DNA from: UMGS1663 sp963558185
Lineage (GTDB): Bacteria > Bacillota > Clostridia > TANB77 > CAG-508
Direction of reading: 5' to 3'
NCBI GenBank assembly: GCA_963558185.1
Contig: CAUWFE010000016.1
Location: 1 to 29,706, forward strand
DNA: 29,706 bases
Part shown: positions 8,748 to 17,392 of the stretch, piece after piece
Numbering within the stretch: position 1 is the first letter of the stretch
Layout: every line of letters starts with the position of its first letter
Made by a program: the position numbers and the translations under genes
The notes under the pieces: generated by a model
The model's input: only the letters and a program-made list of their open reading frames with translations
Told to the model about the DNA's origin: nothing
The model's database searches: none

Positions 8748-8903
8748 TTTTCGACAATCCTCTCCTTTTTTCTACCTATCTATTATATATTGCTAATTTT
8801 ATAAAATCAATATTATATAACATTATTTTCACAAAACATTCACATTTATTGTGTATTATATTACCAATTTATGATAAAATAATTATGAAAGAAGGAATTA
8901 AAA

Positions 8904-10262
8904 ATGAATGAAAATCAAAATAATCAAAACTCATTAAATGGTGAAAGTCAAAATTCTGATACACAAAATGTAGAAAATAACATAAATGCAAATCAACAAA
9001 ATGCACAACAATTTACTCAAAACTCTGCGAAACAAAATTTTAATAGCCAAAGTCAAAATACAAATCAGTCTACTTATAGACCAGTTGTAACAGGTAAAAC
9101 TTCTAAAGAAAAAATAAATATAGGTAGAAGCTTTGGAATACCCTTTTTATCAGGTATTTTAGGTACTACAGTTGCTTTATCTGTTTGTTTTGGTATACCA
9201 TCTATTAGAAATATTGTTGTTGGAGAAAATAATAACAATAGTGTATCTTCTACACAAAGTTCTGTTAATAACCCTGTTTCAAATGCTGTTTCACTTGCTA
9301 ACTATTCTGAAACGGGTATTGCTGTAGCAAATCAAGTAAGACCTTCAATAGTTGGTATTCGTGTTGAGTTTTCAGTAGATTCTATTTTTTATCAAAATAG
9401 TCAAACTTCTACTGCTGAAGGTTCTGGAATTATAATGACAGAAGATGGATATATTTTAACAAATAACCATATTGTATCATCATCTTCTAATTCATCATTT
9501 TATGAAGTAAGCAAAGCTAACAAAGTTTCTGTATATTTATACGGAGATGACACCGCTTATGAAGCTGAAATAGTAGGTACTGATGAAGAAACTGATTTAG
9601 CAGTTATTAAAGTGAACAAAAAAGGATTAACTGCTGCTCAAATTGGCGATTCAGATAGTGTACAAGTTGGAGAATTTGCAATGGCTGTAGGTAATCCTCT
9701 TGGATTACAAAATAGCGTTTCTGCTGGTATTGTTAGTGCAACTAACCGTGATATAACAACTACTGATGGAAAAAAATTCACTTTAATTCAAACAGATGCT
9801 GCTATTAATGCTGGAAATAGTGGTGGTGCCTTAGTAAATGCTGAAGGTAAAGTTATTGGTATTAATACTTTAAAACTTACTGGTAATAATGTTGAAGGTA
9901 TGGGATTTGCTATTCCTATTAATTCTGCTCATAATATTTATTCTCAGTTAGTTGAATATAAAAAAGTTAAAAGACCTACTATCGGAATTTCTGGAATGGA
10001 TTTAGACGAGCAAACTGCAAAAGCTAATCGTTTAGTAATTGGTATATATGTACGCTCTGTTCAAGATTTCTCTGCTGCTCAAAAAGCTGACCTTAGACCT
10101 GGAGATGTAATAATTGAAGCAGATGGTCAAAAAATTACAACTATGGATGAATTAAATAAAATTAAAAACTCTCATAAAATTGGAGATACAATGAAATTAA
10201 AAGTAAATCGTAGTGGAATAGAAAAGGAAATAACTCTTACATTACAAGAGCAAGCTGACTAA
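8904..10262 (+). CDS. HtrA/DegP-type trypsin-like serine protease with PDZ domain
   Basis: A 452-aa membrane-anchored HtrA protease. Residues 1-60 are an Asn/Gln-rich cytoplasmic tail, about 77-98 form the membrane anchor, a Ser/Asn-rich linker follows and the protease domain spans about 138-340. The catalytic triad is visible: H189 (LTNNHIV), D231 (ETDLAVI) and S306 (NAGNSGGAL). One C-terminal PDZ domain (about 350-447) follows, with AQKADLRPGDVI. This matches Bacillus HtrA/YyxA, which degrade misfolded proteins outside the membrane. The start ATG follows GAAGGA. It is monocistronic and convergent with the SPFH gene, sharing a two-way terminator. The Asn/Gln richness of the cytoplasmic tail is striking but common in clostridial HtrA. 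Confidence 0.92.
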   Translation: MNENQNNQNSLNGESQNSDTQNVENNINANQQNAQQFTQNSAKQNFNSQSQNTNQSTYRPVVTGKTSKEKINIGRSFGIPFLSGILGTTVALSVCFGIPSIRNIVVGENNNNSVSSTQSSVNNPVSNAVSLANYSETGIAVANQVRPSIVGIRVEFSVDSIFYQNSQTSTAEGSGIIMTEDGYILTNNHIVSSSSNSSFYEVSKANKVSVYLYGDDTAYEAEIVGTDEETDLAVIKVNKKGLTAAQIGDSDSVQVGEFAMAVGNPLGLQNSVSAGIVSATNRDITTTDGKKFTLIQTDAAINAGNSGGALVNAEGKVIGINTLKLTGNNVEGMGFAIPINSAHNIYSQLVEYKKVKRPTIGISGMDLDEQTAKANRLVIGIYVRSVQDFSAAQKADLRPGDVIIEADGQKITTMDELNKIKNSHKIGDTMKLKVNRSGIEKEITLTLQEQAD

Positions 10263-10332
10263 AATATTTCTTTAAAGTTACACTATTAGTTCACAAAAAG
10301 GACAAAAAACATTGATATATTATATACAGTTC

Positions 10333-10360
10333 AGTAAATAGACATACCCTTCTATTTACT
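10333..10360. repeat. Perfect 9-bp inverted repeat downstream of the HtrA gene
   Basis: AGTAAATAG (10333-10341) and CTATTTACT (10352-10360) flank a 10-nt loop ACATACCCTT. No T-tract follows on either strand, and a proper terminator exists 35 bp further on, so this is a separate element: a protein-binding dyad or an mRNA 3'-end structure. Function unknown. Confidence 0.5.
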
Positions 10361-10394
10361 AGCTAAATTAGAAAAACATCCCCTTTTATTTTCA

Positions 10395-10423
10395 AAAAAG
10401 TGACCTAAAAAAGGTCACTTTTT
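10395..10423. terminator. Bidirectional terminator between the HtrA and SPFH genes
   Basis: AAAAAGTGACC (10395-10405) pairs perfectly with GGTCACTTTTT (10413-10423) around a 7-nt loop. The A- and T-runs let it act on both convergent transcripts. Confidence 0.85.
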
Positions 10424-10443
10424 ATAGTTTATATTATGTTTAA

Positions 10444-11397
10444 TTATTTATCACAACATTCATCTACTTCTGGCATCTTAATTTCAACTTTTGGTGAATT
10501 ATCAACTGGCATTGAAGCTTTTGTTCCTAGCATTTCTGCTGCTATTCCTAAAGTTGTAGCTGTTGTTGTTAGTTCTGTTGGTATGAATATTTTTGTTGCT
10601 CTTCCTTCCCCTACTGCTTTTAATGCATCTAATTTCTTTAATGTTACAACACTATCATCTATCTTTGCAGATTTTAAAGTTTCCAAACCTTTTGCTTCTG
10701 CTTCATATACTAAACGAATCGACTCTGCTTTACCTTTTGCTAAAGCAATTTGAGCATCTCTTTCTGCTTCTGCTTCTAATATTTTAGCTTGTTTATCTCC
10801 TTCTGCTCTAGCTACTACAGATTCTTTATGTGCTTCTGCCTCTAATAAAGTTTGTCTCTTTTCACGTTCAGCTTTCATTTGTTTTTCCATTGCTTGTTGT
10901 ATTTCTTTTGGTGGTATTATATTTTTAAGTTCTATACGATTAACTTTAATTCCCCATGCATCTGTTGCTGCATCTATAATATCTCTCATTTTATTGTTAA
11001 TTATATCTCTTGAAGTTAAAGTCTGGTCTAATTCTAAGTCACCTATTAAATTTCTTAATGTTGTAGCTGTTAAATTTTCTAATGCCATTATTGGATTTTC
11101 TACTCCATATGTAAATAATTTTGCATCAAAAATTTTAAAATACACAACTGTATCTATTTGCATAGTAACATTATCTTTTGTAATTACTGGTTGTGGTGGA
11201 AAATCTGCCACTTGTTCTTTTAAAGAAACTTTTTTTGCTATTCTTTGTAATACTGGTATTTGAAAATGCAAACCATTTTGCCATGTAGTTTGATAACTTC
11301 CTAAAAATTCAATTACATAACAGTTAGCTTGTGGTACGATTTTTATACATAGTACTAAAATAACAATTAATAAAATAATAAAAATAATAAATCCCAT
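10444..11397 (-). CDS. SPFH/Band 7 (stomatin/prohibitin-like) membrane protein
   Basis: A 317-aa protein with one N-terminal membrane segment (residues 2-20), then the Band 7/SPFH domain (about 22-180: GLHFQIPVLQRI, TKDNVTMQIDTVVYFKI, and the LRNLIGDLELDQTLTSRDIIN block). A long alanine/glutamate-rich coiled coil (about 185-260, EREKRQTLLEAEAHKESVVARAEG-type) and a variable acidic tail containing CC complete it. This is the QmcA/YbbK-like stomatin layout; such proteins oligomerise at the membrane and are tied to membrane-domain organisation and protease control. The usual partner, an NfeD-family membrane protein, is not next to it. AAGGAGG precedes the ATG. It is a single gene ending at the terminator shared with the HtrA gene. 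Confidence 0.9.
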   Translation of the reverse strand: MGFIIFIILLIVILVLCIKIVPQANCYVIEFLGSYQTTWQNGLHFQIPVLQRIAKKVSLKEQVADFPPQPVITKDNVTMQIDTVVYFKIFDAKLFTYGVENPIMALENLTATTLRNLIGDLELDQTLTSRDIINNKMRDIIDAATDAWGIKVNRIELKNIIPPKEIQQAMEKQMKAEREKRQTLLEAEAHKESVVARAEGDKQAKILEAEAERDAQIALAKGKAESIRLVYEAEAKGLETLKSAKIDDSVVTLKKLDALKAVGEGRATKIFIPTELTTTATTLGIAAEMLGTKASMPVDNSPKVEIKMPEVDECCDK

Positions 11398-11488
11398 ATA
11401 TATTCCTCCTTTTATAATTATATTTTAACATTTATAAAAAATTTTTGCAATAAAAATTTTTTTACTTTTCCAATTTACATATTTCATA

Positions 11489-11733
11489 GTTACAATTCAC
11501 AGCTACAAATTATTCTATAGAATGTATATATATTAATATTGATTAAATTTCGATTGTGATAGAAGTGCTTGTAAGAGTTTCTTTATCTAAAAGGAATGAG
11601 GAAGCGGAAATTCCGAGAGGCTCATTCCTTTTAGATTTAGAAAGTCTAATGCACGTATTGAACCAAAGAAACTTATGAAATATTAATATATATACATTCT
11701 TATTAATATTATTTATAGACTGTGAATAGTAAC
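11489..11733. mobile_element. MITE-B, a second non-autonomous palindromic element
   Basis: A 245-bp element beginning GTTACAATTCACAG and ending with the reverse complement of GTTACTATTCACAG, flanked by ATTTCATA (11481-11488) and ATTTCAGA (11734-11741), a 7-of-8 match to an 8-bp target duplication. Inside is a perfect 22-bp inverted repeat starting AGAATGTATATATATTAA (11519-11540, with its partner ending in ACATTCT at 11700), then a central 15-bp hairpin TCTAAAAGGAATGAG/CTCATTCCTTTTAGA around the GC-richer apex. The interior is unrelated to MITE-A. A 69-codon frame crosses it but lacks a ribosome-binding site and follows the repeats. It fills most of the 396-bp gap between the SPFH and DUF3048 genes. 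Confidence 0.8.
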
Positions 11734-11743
11734 ATTTCAGAAA

Positions 11744-11790
11744 AAATAACAAATTAAGAAATATTATTATATATTCTCAATTTGTTATTT
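11744..11790 (-). terminator. Terminator after the DUF3048 gene
   Basis: AAATAACAAATT (11744-11755) pairs with AATTTGTTATTT (11779-11790), extended by AGAAATAT/ATATTCT with one mismatch. On the minus strand it is followed by a run of six T, directly after the DUF3048 stop codon. Confidence 0.8.
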
Positions 11791-11793
11791 TGA

Positions 11794-12876
11794 TTACTCT
11801 TCTATTGTTTCTTCTCCTAAAATCTCAATTTTAGCATCTATTGGGCAAATTTGTATGAATGTATTACCATCATTTACTTCTATTTCATTACCTTCTAAAT
11901 CTTTATATATTGTTTTAGATGACCTGCTTGTTTTTTCACAAGTAATTTCAATTGCTTTACCTTCTGTTATATAGTATCCTTCTAATACCTGTATATTATG
12001 TAAGTTTTGCCTTCCTTTATTTTCCCCATCATTTAATGTTGTGTTTTTAGCTTTTTGTATAATTATATTTTTTGTAGTAACAGGCTCTCCTGTTGTCCAG
12101 TCTGTTTCATCTACACCCTTTGAATTTCTATAATATCTTTTTTCTTCTACATTATATGTATATGTTACTTCGTTCCAGTCACAATATGGTATTACTACTT
12201 TGTTAGCATTTTTAGCAGTTTCCCCTAAATCTACTGAATTGACACTATAATTTAATACACTTTTATTTGTAGATTTTAATGTATATTTATTCGCCTCTGC
12301 TATTTTCTTTATTTGTTCTATACTAGTTGCCACATTATGTGGAGCACGTTTATCTTTTGTTCTCCAAAATGCTTCTGAACTTTCATAAATACCATTTATG
12401 GCATCTACACCTAAATTTTTAATATCTTTTTTTGCTTGTGGGCTCTCTCCAAAGTGAACATATACTGCATCATTTTCTAAAGCATAATCTAAAAAATAAT
12501 GTCTTGCACTTCTTACTGGACCTATTTTTTCTACGTCTTTTCCTTTAAATAATGCCATTAACCTAGATTCTCCACCTTCTACTATAATTTCATATACTAA
12601 GTATGCATCATTTAATCCACCTTGTGGGAGTGCTCCTTCATGGTTGTCTATCATTACAGCTATTGGTCTATCAGTACCTTTAAATATTTGTGGTTCTTTC
12701 ATTTCTACAATTTCTGGTGCATCTTCTTGGGTATTTGTTTGTGCTTGCATTTCATATTGTAAATCTTCATTTTTCATTTGAGTTCCTGTAATTTTAAAGA
12801 ACAATAATACTCCTGCTATAATAATTAGTGCAATTAAAATAATAACTAAAATAACTATTCCTTTTGATTTTTTCAT
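11794..12876 (-). CDS. DUF3048 (YerB-like) membrane-anchored extracellular protein
   Basis: A 360-aa protein with an N-terminal membrane anchor (about residues 7-28) and no lipobox cysteine, unlike the Bacillus YerB lipoprotein. The DUF3048 N-terminal domain starts around residue 70 (RPIAVMIDN), with conserved GGLNDAYLVYEIIVEGGESR and IGPVRSARHYFLDYA; the C-terminal DUF3048 domain covers about 215-350. The biochemical role of the family is not established; it is an extracytoplasmic protein found with envelope genes. It is the last gene of the minus-strand cluster from pdaA to dgkA, 69 bp after the kinase, and is closed by a strong terminator. GAAAGGA is the ribosome-binding site, at somewhat long spacing. 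Family call is firm, function open. Confidence 0.88.
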   Translation of the reverse strand: MKKSKGIVILVIILIALIIIAGVLLFFKITGTQMKNEDLQYEMQAQTNTQEDAPEIVEMKEPQIFKGTDRPIAVMIDNHEGALPQGGLNDAYLVYEIIVEGGESRLMALFKGKDVEKIGPVRSARHYFLDYALENDAVYVHFGESPQAKKDIKNLGVDAINGIYESSEAFWRTKDKRAPHNVATSIEQIKKIAEANKYTLKSTNKSVLNYSVNSVDLGETAKNANKVVIPYCDWNEVTYTYNVEEKRYYRNSKGVDETDWTTGEPVTTKNIIIQKAKNTTLNDGENKGRQNLHNIQVLEGYYITEGKAIEITCEKTSRSSKTIYKDLEGNEIEVNDGNTFIQICPIDAKIEILGEETIEE

Positions 12877-12945
12877 TTTTTACTTAATTCCTTTCTAAAT
12901 GCACAATTTTAGTTAAAAAATTATAATTATTTTTCAACTTTTTTA

Positions 12946-13317
12946 CTACATTAATCTACCTATTAGTATCAATATTGCTACTATAACAGCTGTTAAAGCT
13001 GCTAATACAACTGCTCCTGCTGATGTATCTTTTGCTATTTTTGCAATAGGGTGATATTCTTTTGTACATAAATTTACAGTTTCTTCTATAGCTGTGTTAA
13101 TTACCTCTGTTATAATAACTAACATAGTTACAATAATTATTGCAATCCATTCTGTAATTGTAAATTTTATTATTATTCCTGAAATTATAACAATAATTGC
13201 AATTACTAGTTGTATTTTCACATTTCTCTGGCTTTTTATTGCATACAAAATTCCTGCAAATGCTTTTTTCCACGCTTCTATAAAGTTTTTATTTTTAAAC
13301 TGTTTATTTTCTTGCAT
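12946..13317 (-). CDS. dgkA: Undecaprenol/diacylglycerol kinase, DgkA family
   Basis: A 123-aa small integral membrane kinase with an amphipathic N-terminus and three membrane helices (about 34-50, 55-72 and 97-120). The catalytic block EVINTAIEETVNL carries N74 and the general base E78, followed by AKDTSAGAVV, the nucleotide/metal-binding segment. In Gram-positive bacteria this enzyme mainly phosphorylates undecaprenol to replenish the lipid carrier for wall synthesis. The neighbouring ybeY gene upstream (27 bp) is the standard Firmicutes order. The ATG is about 10 nt from AAAGGA. Confidence 0.93.
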   Translation of the reverse strand: MQENKQFKNKNFIEAWKKAFAGILYAIKSQRNVKIQLVIAIIVIISGIIIKFTITEWIAIIIVTMLVIITEVINTAIEETVNLCTKEYHPIAKIAKDTSAGAVVLAALTAVIVAILILIGRLM

Positions 13318-13344
13318 AACTAATTGTGTCCTTTCATTTTGTTT

Positions 13345-13836
13345 TTAAGAGTTTCTAGTTTGTCCTAACTTTATAAGTACAGATTCTTCTTTTTTTCTCA
13401 TTTCTTTTTTTTCTTCTTCTTCCATGTGGTCATATCCCATCAAATGATAAAAGCTATGAACTACCATATATGATAACTCTCTTTCAAAACTATGGCCATA
13501 TTCCTGGGCTTGTTCTTCTACTCTTTGCACTGATATAATGCAATCTCCTAATACTTCTTTAATTATATTTTTCTTTTTAGCTTTTACTATTTCTTCTAAT
13601 TCATTTTTTTCAAACATAGGAAAAGAAAGCACATCAGTTTCCTTATCTATATTTCTATATTTGTTATTATATGTTCTAATATTTTCTGGTGTTGTTAATG
13701 TTATGCTCATATAAAAGTTTAAATTTGAAATATTTTCTTCTTGAAAACAAGTTTTTACTGTGTTCTCTATTAAGGCACAATATGATTTATTTTCTTCAAT
13801 TCCTTCAAAATTTATTTCTACTTCTTGCATTGCCAT
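13345..13836 (-). CDS. ybeY: Endoribonuclease YbeY, rRNA maturation factor
   Basis: A 163-aa zinc-dependent endoribonuclease (UPF0054) for 16S rRNA 3'-end maturation and late 30S quality control. The metal motif VVHSFYHLMGYDH supplies H127, H131 and H137; the usual HGxLHLxGYDH has Ser and Phe in the second and third places, but all metal ligands are present. The block NNKYRNIDKETDVLSFPM (58-75) is also typical. There are two candidate starts: the first ATG is only 2 nt from AGGA, while the third codon (ATG at 13830) is 7 nt from it, so the latter may be the real start. The ribosome-binding site lies on the stop codon of the upstream 405-aa gene, implying coupling. Confidence 0.93.
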   Translation of the reverse strand: MAMQEVEINFEGIEENKSYCALIENTVKTCFQEENISNLNFYMSITLTTPENIRTYNNKYRNIDKETDVLSFPMFEKNELEEIVKAKKKNIIKEVLGDCIISVQRVEEQAQEYGHSFERELSYMVVHSFYHLMGYDHMEEEEKKEMRKKEESVLIKLGQTRNS

Positions 13837-13839
13837 TTC

Positions 13840-15057
13840 CTATCTTTCTAAAATTTTTTCTAATTGTACTTTTCCTTTGTAATTTTTATCAGATATGTAA
13901 GAATTTTTTATTTCTCTCATAGCACCTAATTCTACTAATTTTGCTTTATAAAATTGAATTATTTTATAGTATTTGTTTTCATTTTTACGAATTTTTTGTA
14001 AGTCTGCTTTTACAAATAAAATTTCTTTTTTAGTACGATATTGTATGTAATCTTTTTCTTTCAATTTTTCTATTTCTTTATATTGATTCCAAAATTCTTG
14101 ATATTCATCTCTATCTCTAGGTCTATCCCAATAAATTTTAGTAGATAATAATTTAATGTTATAATCATCTATTAGACGAATCAACAAACTATATGCTTTT
14201 TCCTTCTTTCTAGCTACTTTTGTATCTACTATTAAGCTTCTTGTATCTTTTAATAATTTAATATAACATTGTTCTGCTACAATTAGTGGCAAACTATGAG
14301 TAAATAGTTTTCTACTAATTGCAAGTAATAGCATTTTCTTTTCAATTCCGTCATTTTGATCTAATTTTCCTACTGTGAATGATTCAAATTTATCATATTC
14401 TGATAAGATTTCTTTATACATGGTATTTTCTTTATCTTGCTCCATTTTTAGTGGAAGAATATTTACTATATATTCTTCAAGAGTAATAAATATTTTTTCA
14501 TATATCATATCTTTATCTTGATAGCTTAAATTATCTGCTAATTTTACAGAATAGTGCTTTAATAAACCTTTATATAGACTTTCTACCTTAGAAAGATACA
14601 ATTTTTTATATCTTTCTAAAAGTTTTGGTTTATCTAAATTTTTTACTGTTTCATAGTCTAAGTTTAATAAATATTTTTGCTTTATATATTTATATTCTAA
14701 ATATTCATTTTCTTTAATATGTATTACTTCATAATATTTTGCAAGTGCATCTTTTTCAAAATCTGAAGCAGTATCATTTTTTACTTTTTTATATATAGAG
14801 TCCATTATATGTTTATCTATTGATTCTAAGTATAAACTATACATGTCTTCATATTTTTTTTCAATTTCTTCTTTTTTTTCTGAATTTTCTTTATCTTTTT
14901 CATAATTTTCATATGCTTTTAGTAAATTGTTTCTTTTTATAGATATTAACATACCATTAATTCCTATTTTAGTTGGAATTAACATTTTTGATAATGTGCT
15001 TGTTATTTTTGTAAAAAATGTTTTATCTGCATAAACTCTAAGGCTTCTTTCTTCCAC
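13840..15057 (-). CDS. Unrecognised 405-aa charged helical protein in the phoH position
   Basis: Function not recognised. The 405-aa product is rich in Lys, Glu, Tyr and Leu, without signal peptide, membrane segment, Walker motif or cysteine cluster. Predicted helices dominate, with a strongly charged stretch (about 48-68) likely to form a coiled coil; a C-terminal WDRPRDRDEYQEFW segment (about 317-330) is the most distinctive motif. The start is GTG, about 10 nt after AAGGA; no in-frame ATG has a better site. It lies 15 bp after yqfD and 3 bp before ybeY, in the slot held by phoH in Bacillus and most clostridia, and is plainly cotranscribed. It has no PhoH ATPase motif, so it is not a diverged PhoH. 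A cytoplasmic role linked to sporulation or ribosome maturation is only suggested by position. Confidence 0.75.
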   Translation of the reverse strand: MEERSLRVYADKTFFTKITSTLSKMLIPTKIGINGMLISIKRNNLLKAYENYEKDKENSEKKEEIEKKYEDMYSLYLESIDKHIMDSIYKKVKNDTASDFEKDALAKYYEVIHIKENEYLEYKYIKQKYLLNLDYETVKNLDKPKLLERYKKLYLSKVESLYKGLLKHYSVKLADNLSYQDKDMIYEKIFITLEEYIVNILPLKMEQDKENTMYKEILSEYDKFESFTVGKLDQNDGIEKKMLLLAISRKLFTHSLPLIVAEQCYIKLLKDTRSLIVDTKVARKKEKAYSLLIRLIDDYNIKLLSTKIYWDRPRDRDEYQEFWNQYKEIEKLKEKDYIQYRTKKEILFVKADLQKIRKNENKYYKIIQFYKAKLVELGAMREIKNSYISDKNYKGKVQLEKILER

Positions 15058-15072
15058 TGTTCATCATTCCTT

Positions 15073-16254
15073 TCAAAATACAATTTTTTCTTTAGTCCCG
15101 ATTTCTTCTAGTACTTCATATATTACCTCTGCTTCTACTTCATTTGTAGATTCTTTATAGTTAATATATGTATTAATTATTTCTTTTTCTTTTGTTTGTT
15201 CATCTAATTCTTTTTTTGCCTCTTCTACTGCTTTTTGCTTTGTTTGTTCTATTGTATATTTTATATTTTCTTCTATATATTCTTTATTTGTTGTTTTTAC
15301 TATATCTATTGGTATATAAAAATCTGAAAATAATTTCAATTTTTCATTTTGTACTATTGTATCATATTTTTGAAATTTTGAAAGGGTTTTACCTAAATTT
15401 ATTTTAAAATTATTTACTTTAATTGAATAAAAATTTTCTTCTGAATTTGTATATGTTTTTTTACTTTCTTTTAGTTGTACTTTCTTTTTTACTGTATACC
15501 ACACCTTTGCTTTTATTTCTCCATTTGCATGTACATATCTAGTTCCTGTATACTTTCCTTCTAAAAAACCTCCGATTAAAACTGTTCCTTGTTTTACAAC
15601 ATCTCCTTCTTTTACTAATGATGTTCCATTTAATGCATTTACTTTTACTATTACTCCTTCTTTATTTGCCACTATGTTGCAATATTCGTCTTCATTTATA
15701 ATCTCCGGCTTTTTATCTGCTTCTACTACTTTTATTATGGCATTTGTTCCTTTTATCTCAATACCTACCCATGCCAAATCATCTCTTTCTAATCTCATTT
15801 TATTTATAATGCTTTTTGTTTTTATTTCTGATTTTAATTTTCCTATTTTTATTCCTTCTTTTTGCACAAGTTCTTGTATTTCCTCATTTGAAATGTTTAC
15901 ATTCCCTTCAATTTGAATATTCCATATAAAATTAGAAAGTGACCATATAGCTACAAATATAATGCATAAAAAAATAGCAAATATCTTTCTTTTTTTATAT
16001 TTATGTAACCAAAATGGTAGACCTTTTTTACTTTTAATTTTCACTCTACATTTTGTTTGTTTTGCTATTTTAGAAATTCTTTTAAAATCTTGTATACTTA
16101 TATTTGCATATAATAAATTGTTTTTATCTTTTTTTATATTCCATAATAAAATTTTTTTGCTGATACAAATATTTATAAATTTTTCTATAAAATATCCTTC
16201 AACTTGAATATTTACATAGCCGTGTACCTTATTATATAAAATTTGATGTAACAT
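15073..16254 (-). CDS. yqfD: Sporulation protein YqfD
   Basis: A 393-aa YqfD-family protein of the sigma-E regulon. The N-terminal cytoplasmic part (1-90) ends in a basic KSKKGLPFWLHKYKKRK stretch, followed by one membrane helix (about 91-112) and a large extracytoplasmic domain starting IQIEGN. That domain includes the family pattern GTxxxVxVVEADKKPEI and NIVANKEGVIVKVNALNGTSLVKEGD. It is made in the mother cell in Bacillus and needed for efficient sporulation, with unknown mechanism. It follows yqfC by 20 bp, the classical pair. TAGGAGG precedes the ATG. Confidence 0.93.
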   Translation of the reverse strand: MLHQILYNKVHGYVNIQVEGYFIEKFINICISKKILLWNIKKDKNNLLYANISIQDFKRISKIAKQTKCRVKIKSKKGLPFWLHKYKKRKIFAIFLCIIFVAIWSLSNFIWNIQIEGNVNISNEEIQELVQKEGIKIGKLKSEIKTKSIINKMRLERDDLAWVGIEIKGTNAIIKVVEADKKPEIINEDEYCNIVANKEGVIVKVNALNGTSLVKEGDVVKQGTVLIGGFLEGKYTGTRYVHANGEIKAKVWYTVKKKVQLKESKKTYTNSEENFYSIKVNNFKINLGKTLSKFQKYDTIVQNEKLKLFSDFYIPIDIVKTTNKEYIEENIKYTIEQTKQKAVEEAKKELDEQTKEKEIINTYINYKESTNEVEAEVIYEVLEEIGTKEKIVF

Positions 16255-16274
16255 ATTCTCCTCCTATTTTTTAG

Positions 16275-16568
16275 CTACTGTTCATTACTTTGTGATTCTT
16301 CAAAGTCTATGCTTTCTATTTTACCTGTTATGGTTATATCTTCTTTTGTCATTTCTCCTAATTTTAAATTAAAGCCATTTATATTTAAAATTCCCACATA
16401 TGTATTTAATCTGATATAAAATTCTTGATATTCTAATACACTCTTAAAATTTTCTACTACCATTTTTTTAAATCCCATTATAGTTACTCTAGGTTCTAAG
16501 CTAGATATTTCTTCTGGAATTTCCAAAAGTCTATCTAATTTACTTTGCTTTTTTCTTTTTTCTTTCAT
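16275..16568 (-). CDS. yqfC: YabP/YqfC-family sporulation protein
   Basis: A 97-aa protein of the YabP/YqfC family, usually 90-100 aa. Conserved features are LDRLLEIPEEISSLEPRVTI, the GFKKMVVENFKSVLEY block and the C-terminal G-xLxIxxI pattern (ITITGKIESIDF). In Bacillus it belongs to the sigma-E mother-cell programme. The frame could start ten codons earlier (16598), but that ATG has no ribosome-binding site and would overlap the deacetylase gene; the ATG at 16568 is 8 nt from AAAGG, so I chose it. It lies between the pdaA-like gene and yqfD. Confidence 0.88.
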   Translation of the reverse strand: MKEKRKKQSKLDRLLEIPEEISSLEPRVTIMGFKKMVVENFKSVLEYQEFYIRLNTYVGILNINGFNLKLGEMTKEDITITGKIESIDFEESQSNEQ

Positions 16569-16581
16569 AGACATACCCTTT

Positions 16582-17392
16582 CTACCTTTCAAATTCATCT
16601 AAACTTTTAAATTGATAACCTTTATTTTTTATTTCTTTTATACATGTATCTAAAACATGTGTATTATCTTTTGAGTTTCCATGTAATAAAATAACTGCTC
16701 CATTATGTATATTATCTAATATTTTCTTTTTAGCATATTCTTCACCTTTTTGCCCATTTTCGTTCCAATCATCATATGCAAATGACCACATAACAGTTGT
16801 ATATCCTAGTGTATTACAATACGCTACTGTTTTTTCACTATATTCTCCTTTAGGGGGTCTAATATATTTCATTTCATATCCAAATTTATCATATATTGCT
16901 GTGTGCAAATTCATAACTTCTGATTTTATTTGTTCTAACGAAAGACTTGGCATACTTTTATGGTTTACTGTATGATTTCCGAATTGTATGCCCATCTTTT
17001 ATCAATTTCTCTACAATATCTGGATTTGTATTTACATAGTGTGCCGTAATAAAAAAGGTAGCTTTTACATTATTTTCTTTTAATGTTTTTAAAATCTGCT
17101 CTGTATAGCCTGCTTCATATCCCTCATCAAATGTTAAATATACATTTTTTGAATCTTTGTTTCCCATTGCTATTCCATTATTTTCATCTATTATTTTTTT
17201 GTTCTTTGCGCCTAAATCTGGTTGTTCATGATTATTATTTCTTTTTATTCCCCATTCTATTTTTTGGTTACTCTTTTCTTCTAATATTATTGACGAAGTT
17301 TGTTGTACTTTTGAATTATTAAAAAATATGTAGTCAATTAACATCAAACTTGCAACTATACTTATAATAATTATTATATATTTCTTTTTCAT
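16582..17392 (-). pseudogene. pdaA: PdaA-like polysaccharide deacetylase, split by a 1-nt frameshift
   Basis: The two frames together form one complete NodB-fold deacetylase of about 269 aa. The first part (17392 to about 16982) has an N-terminal membrane anchor, the catalytic TFDEGYE (D89, E90) and KATFFIT, ending at GHTI; one base later the frame resumes with GNHTVNHKSMPSLS, giving the two metal-binding histidines. RPPKGEYSEKT and LLHGNSKDN follow, as in spore N-acetylmuramic-acid deacetylases that make muramic delta-lactam in the cortex. The extra base lies at 16979-16981 (ATT-C-GGA in place of ATT-GGA). It is otherwise intact, with AGAAGGAG before the ATG. This may be a recent mutation, a sequencing or assembly error, or programmed slippage, though no slippery heptamer is seen. 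It is the first gene of the yqfCD cluster. Confidence 0.85.

Noticed and set aside
8750..8756. Perfect Spo0A-box heptamer TGTCGAA (minus strand)
   Set aside because: It lies between the ribosome-binding site and start codon of the prepilin-like gene, an unlikely operator position, and such heptamers are expected by chance.
10276..10295. GTTACACTATTAGTTCAC resembling a MITE-B end downstream of the HtrA gene
   Set aside because: No matching second end or duplication was found; the similarity needs an insertion to align and is too short.
11543..11752. 69-codon open frame on the minus strand inside MITE-B
   Set aside because: It has no ribosome-binding site and runs through the element's inverted repeats; the composition is that of the palindrome, so it is not a gene.
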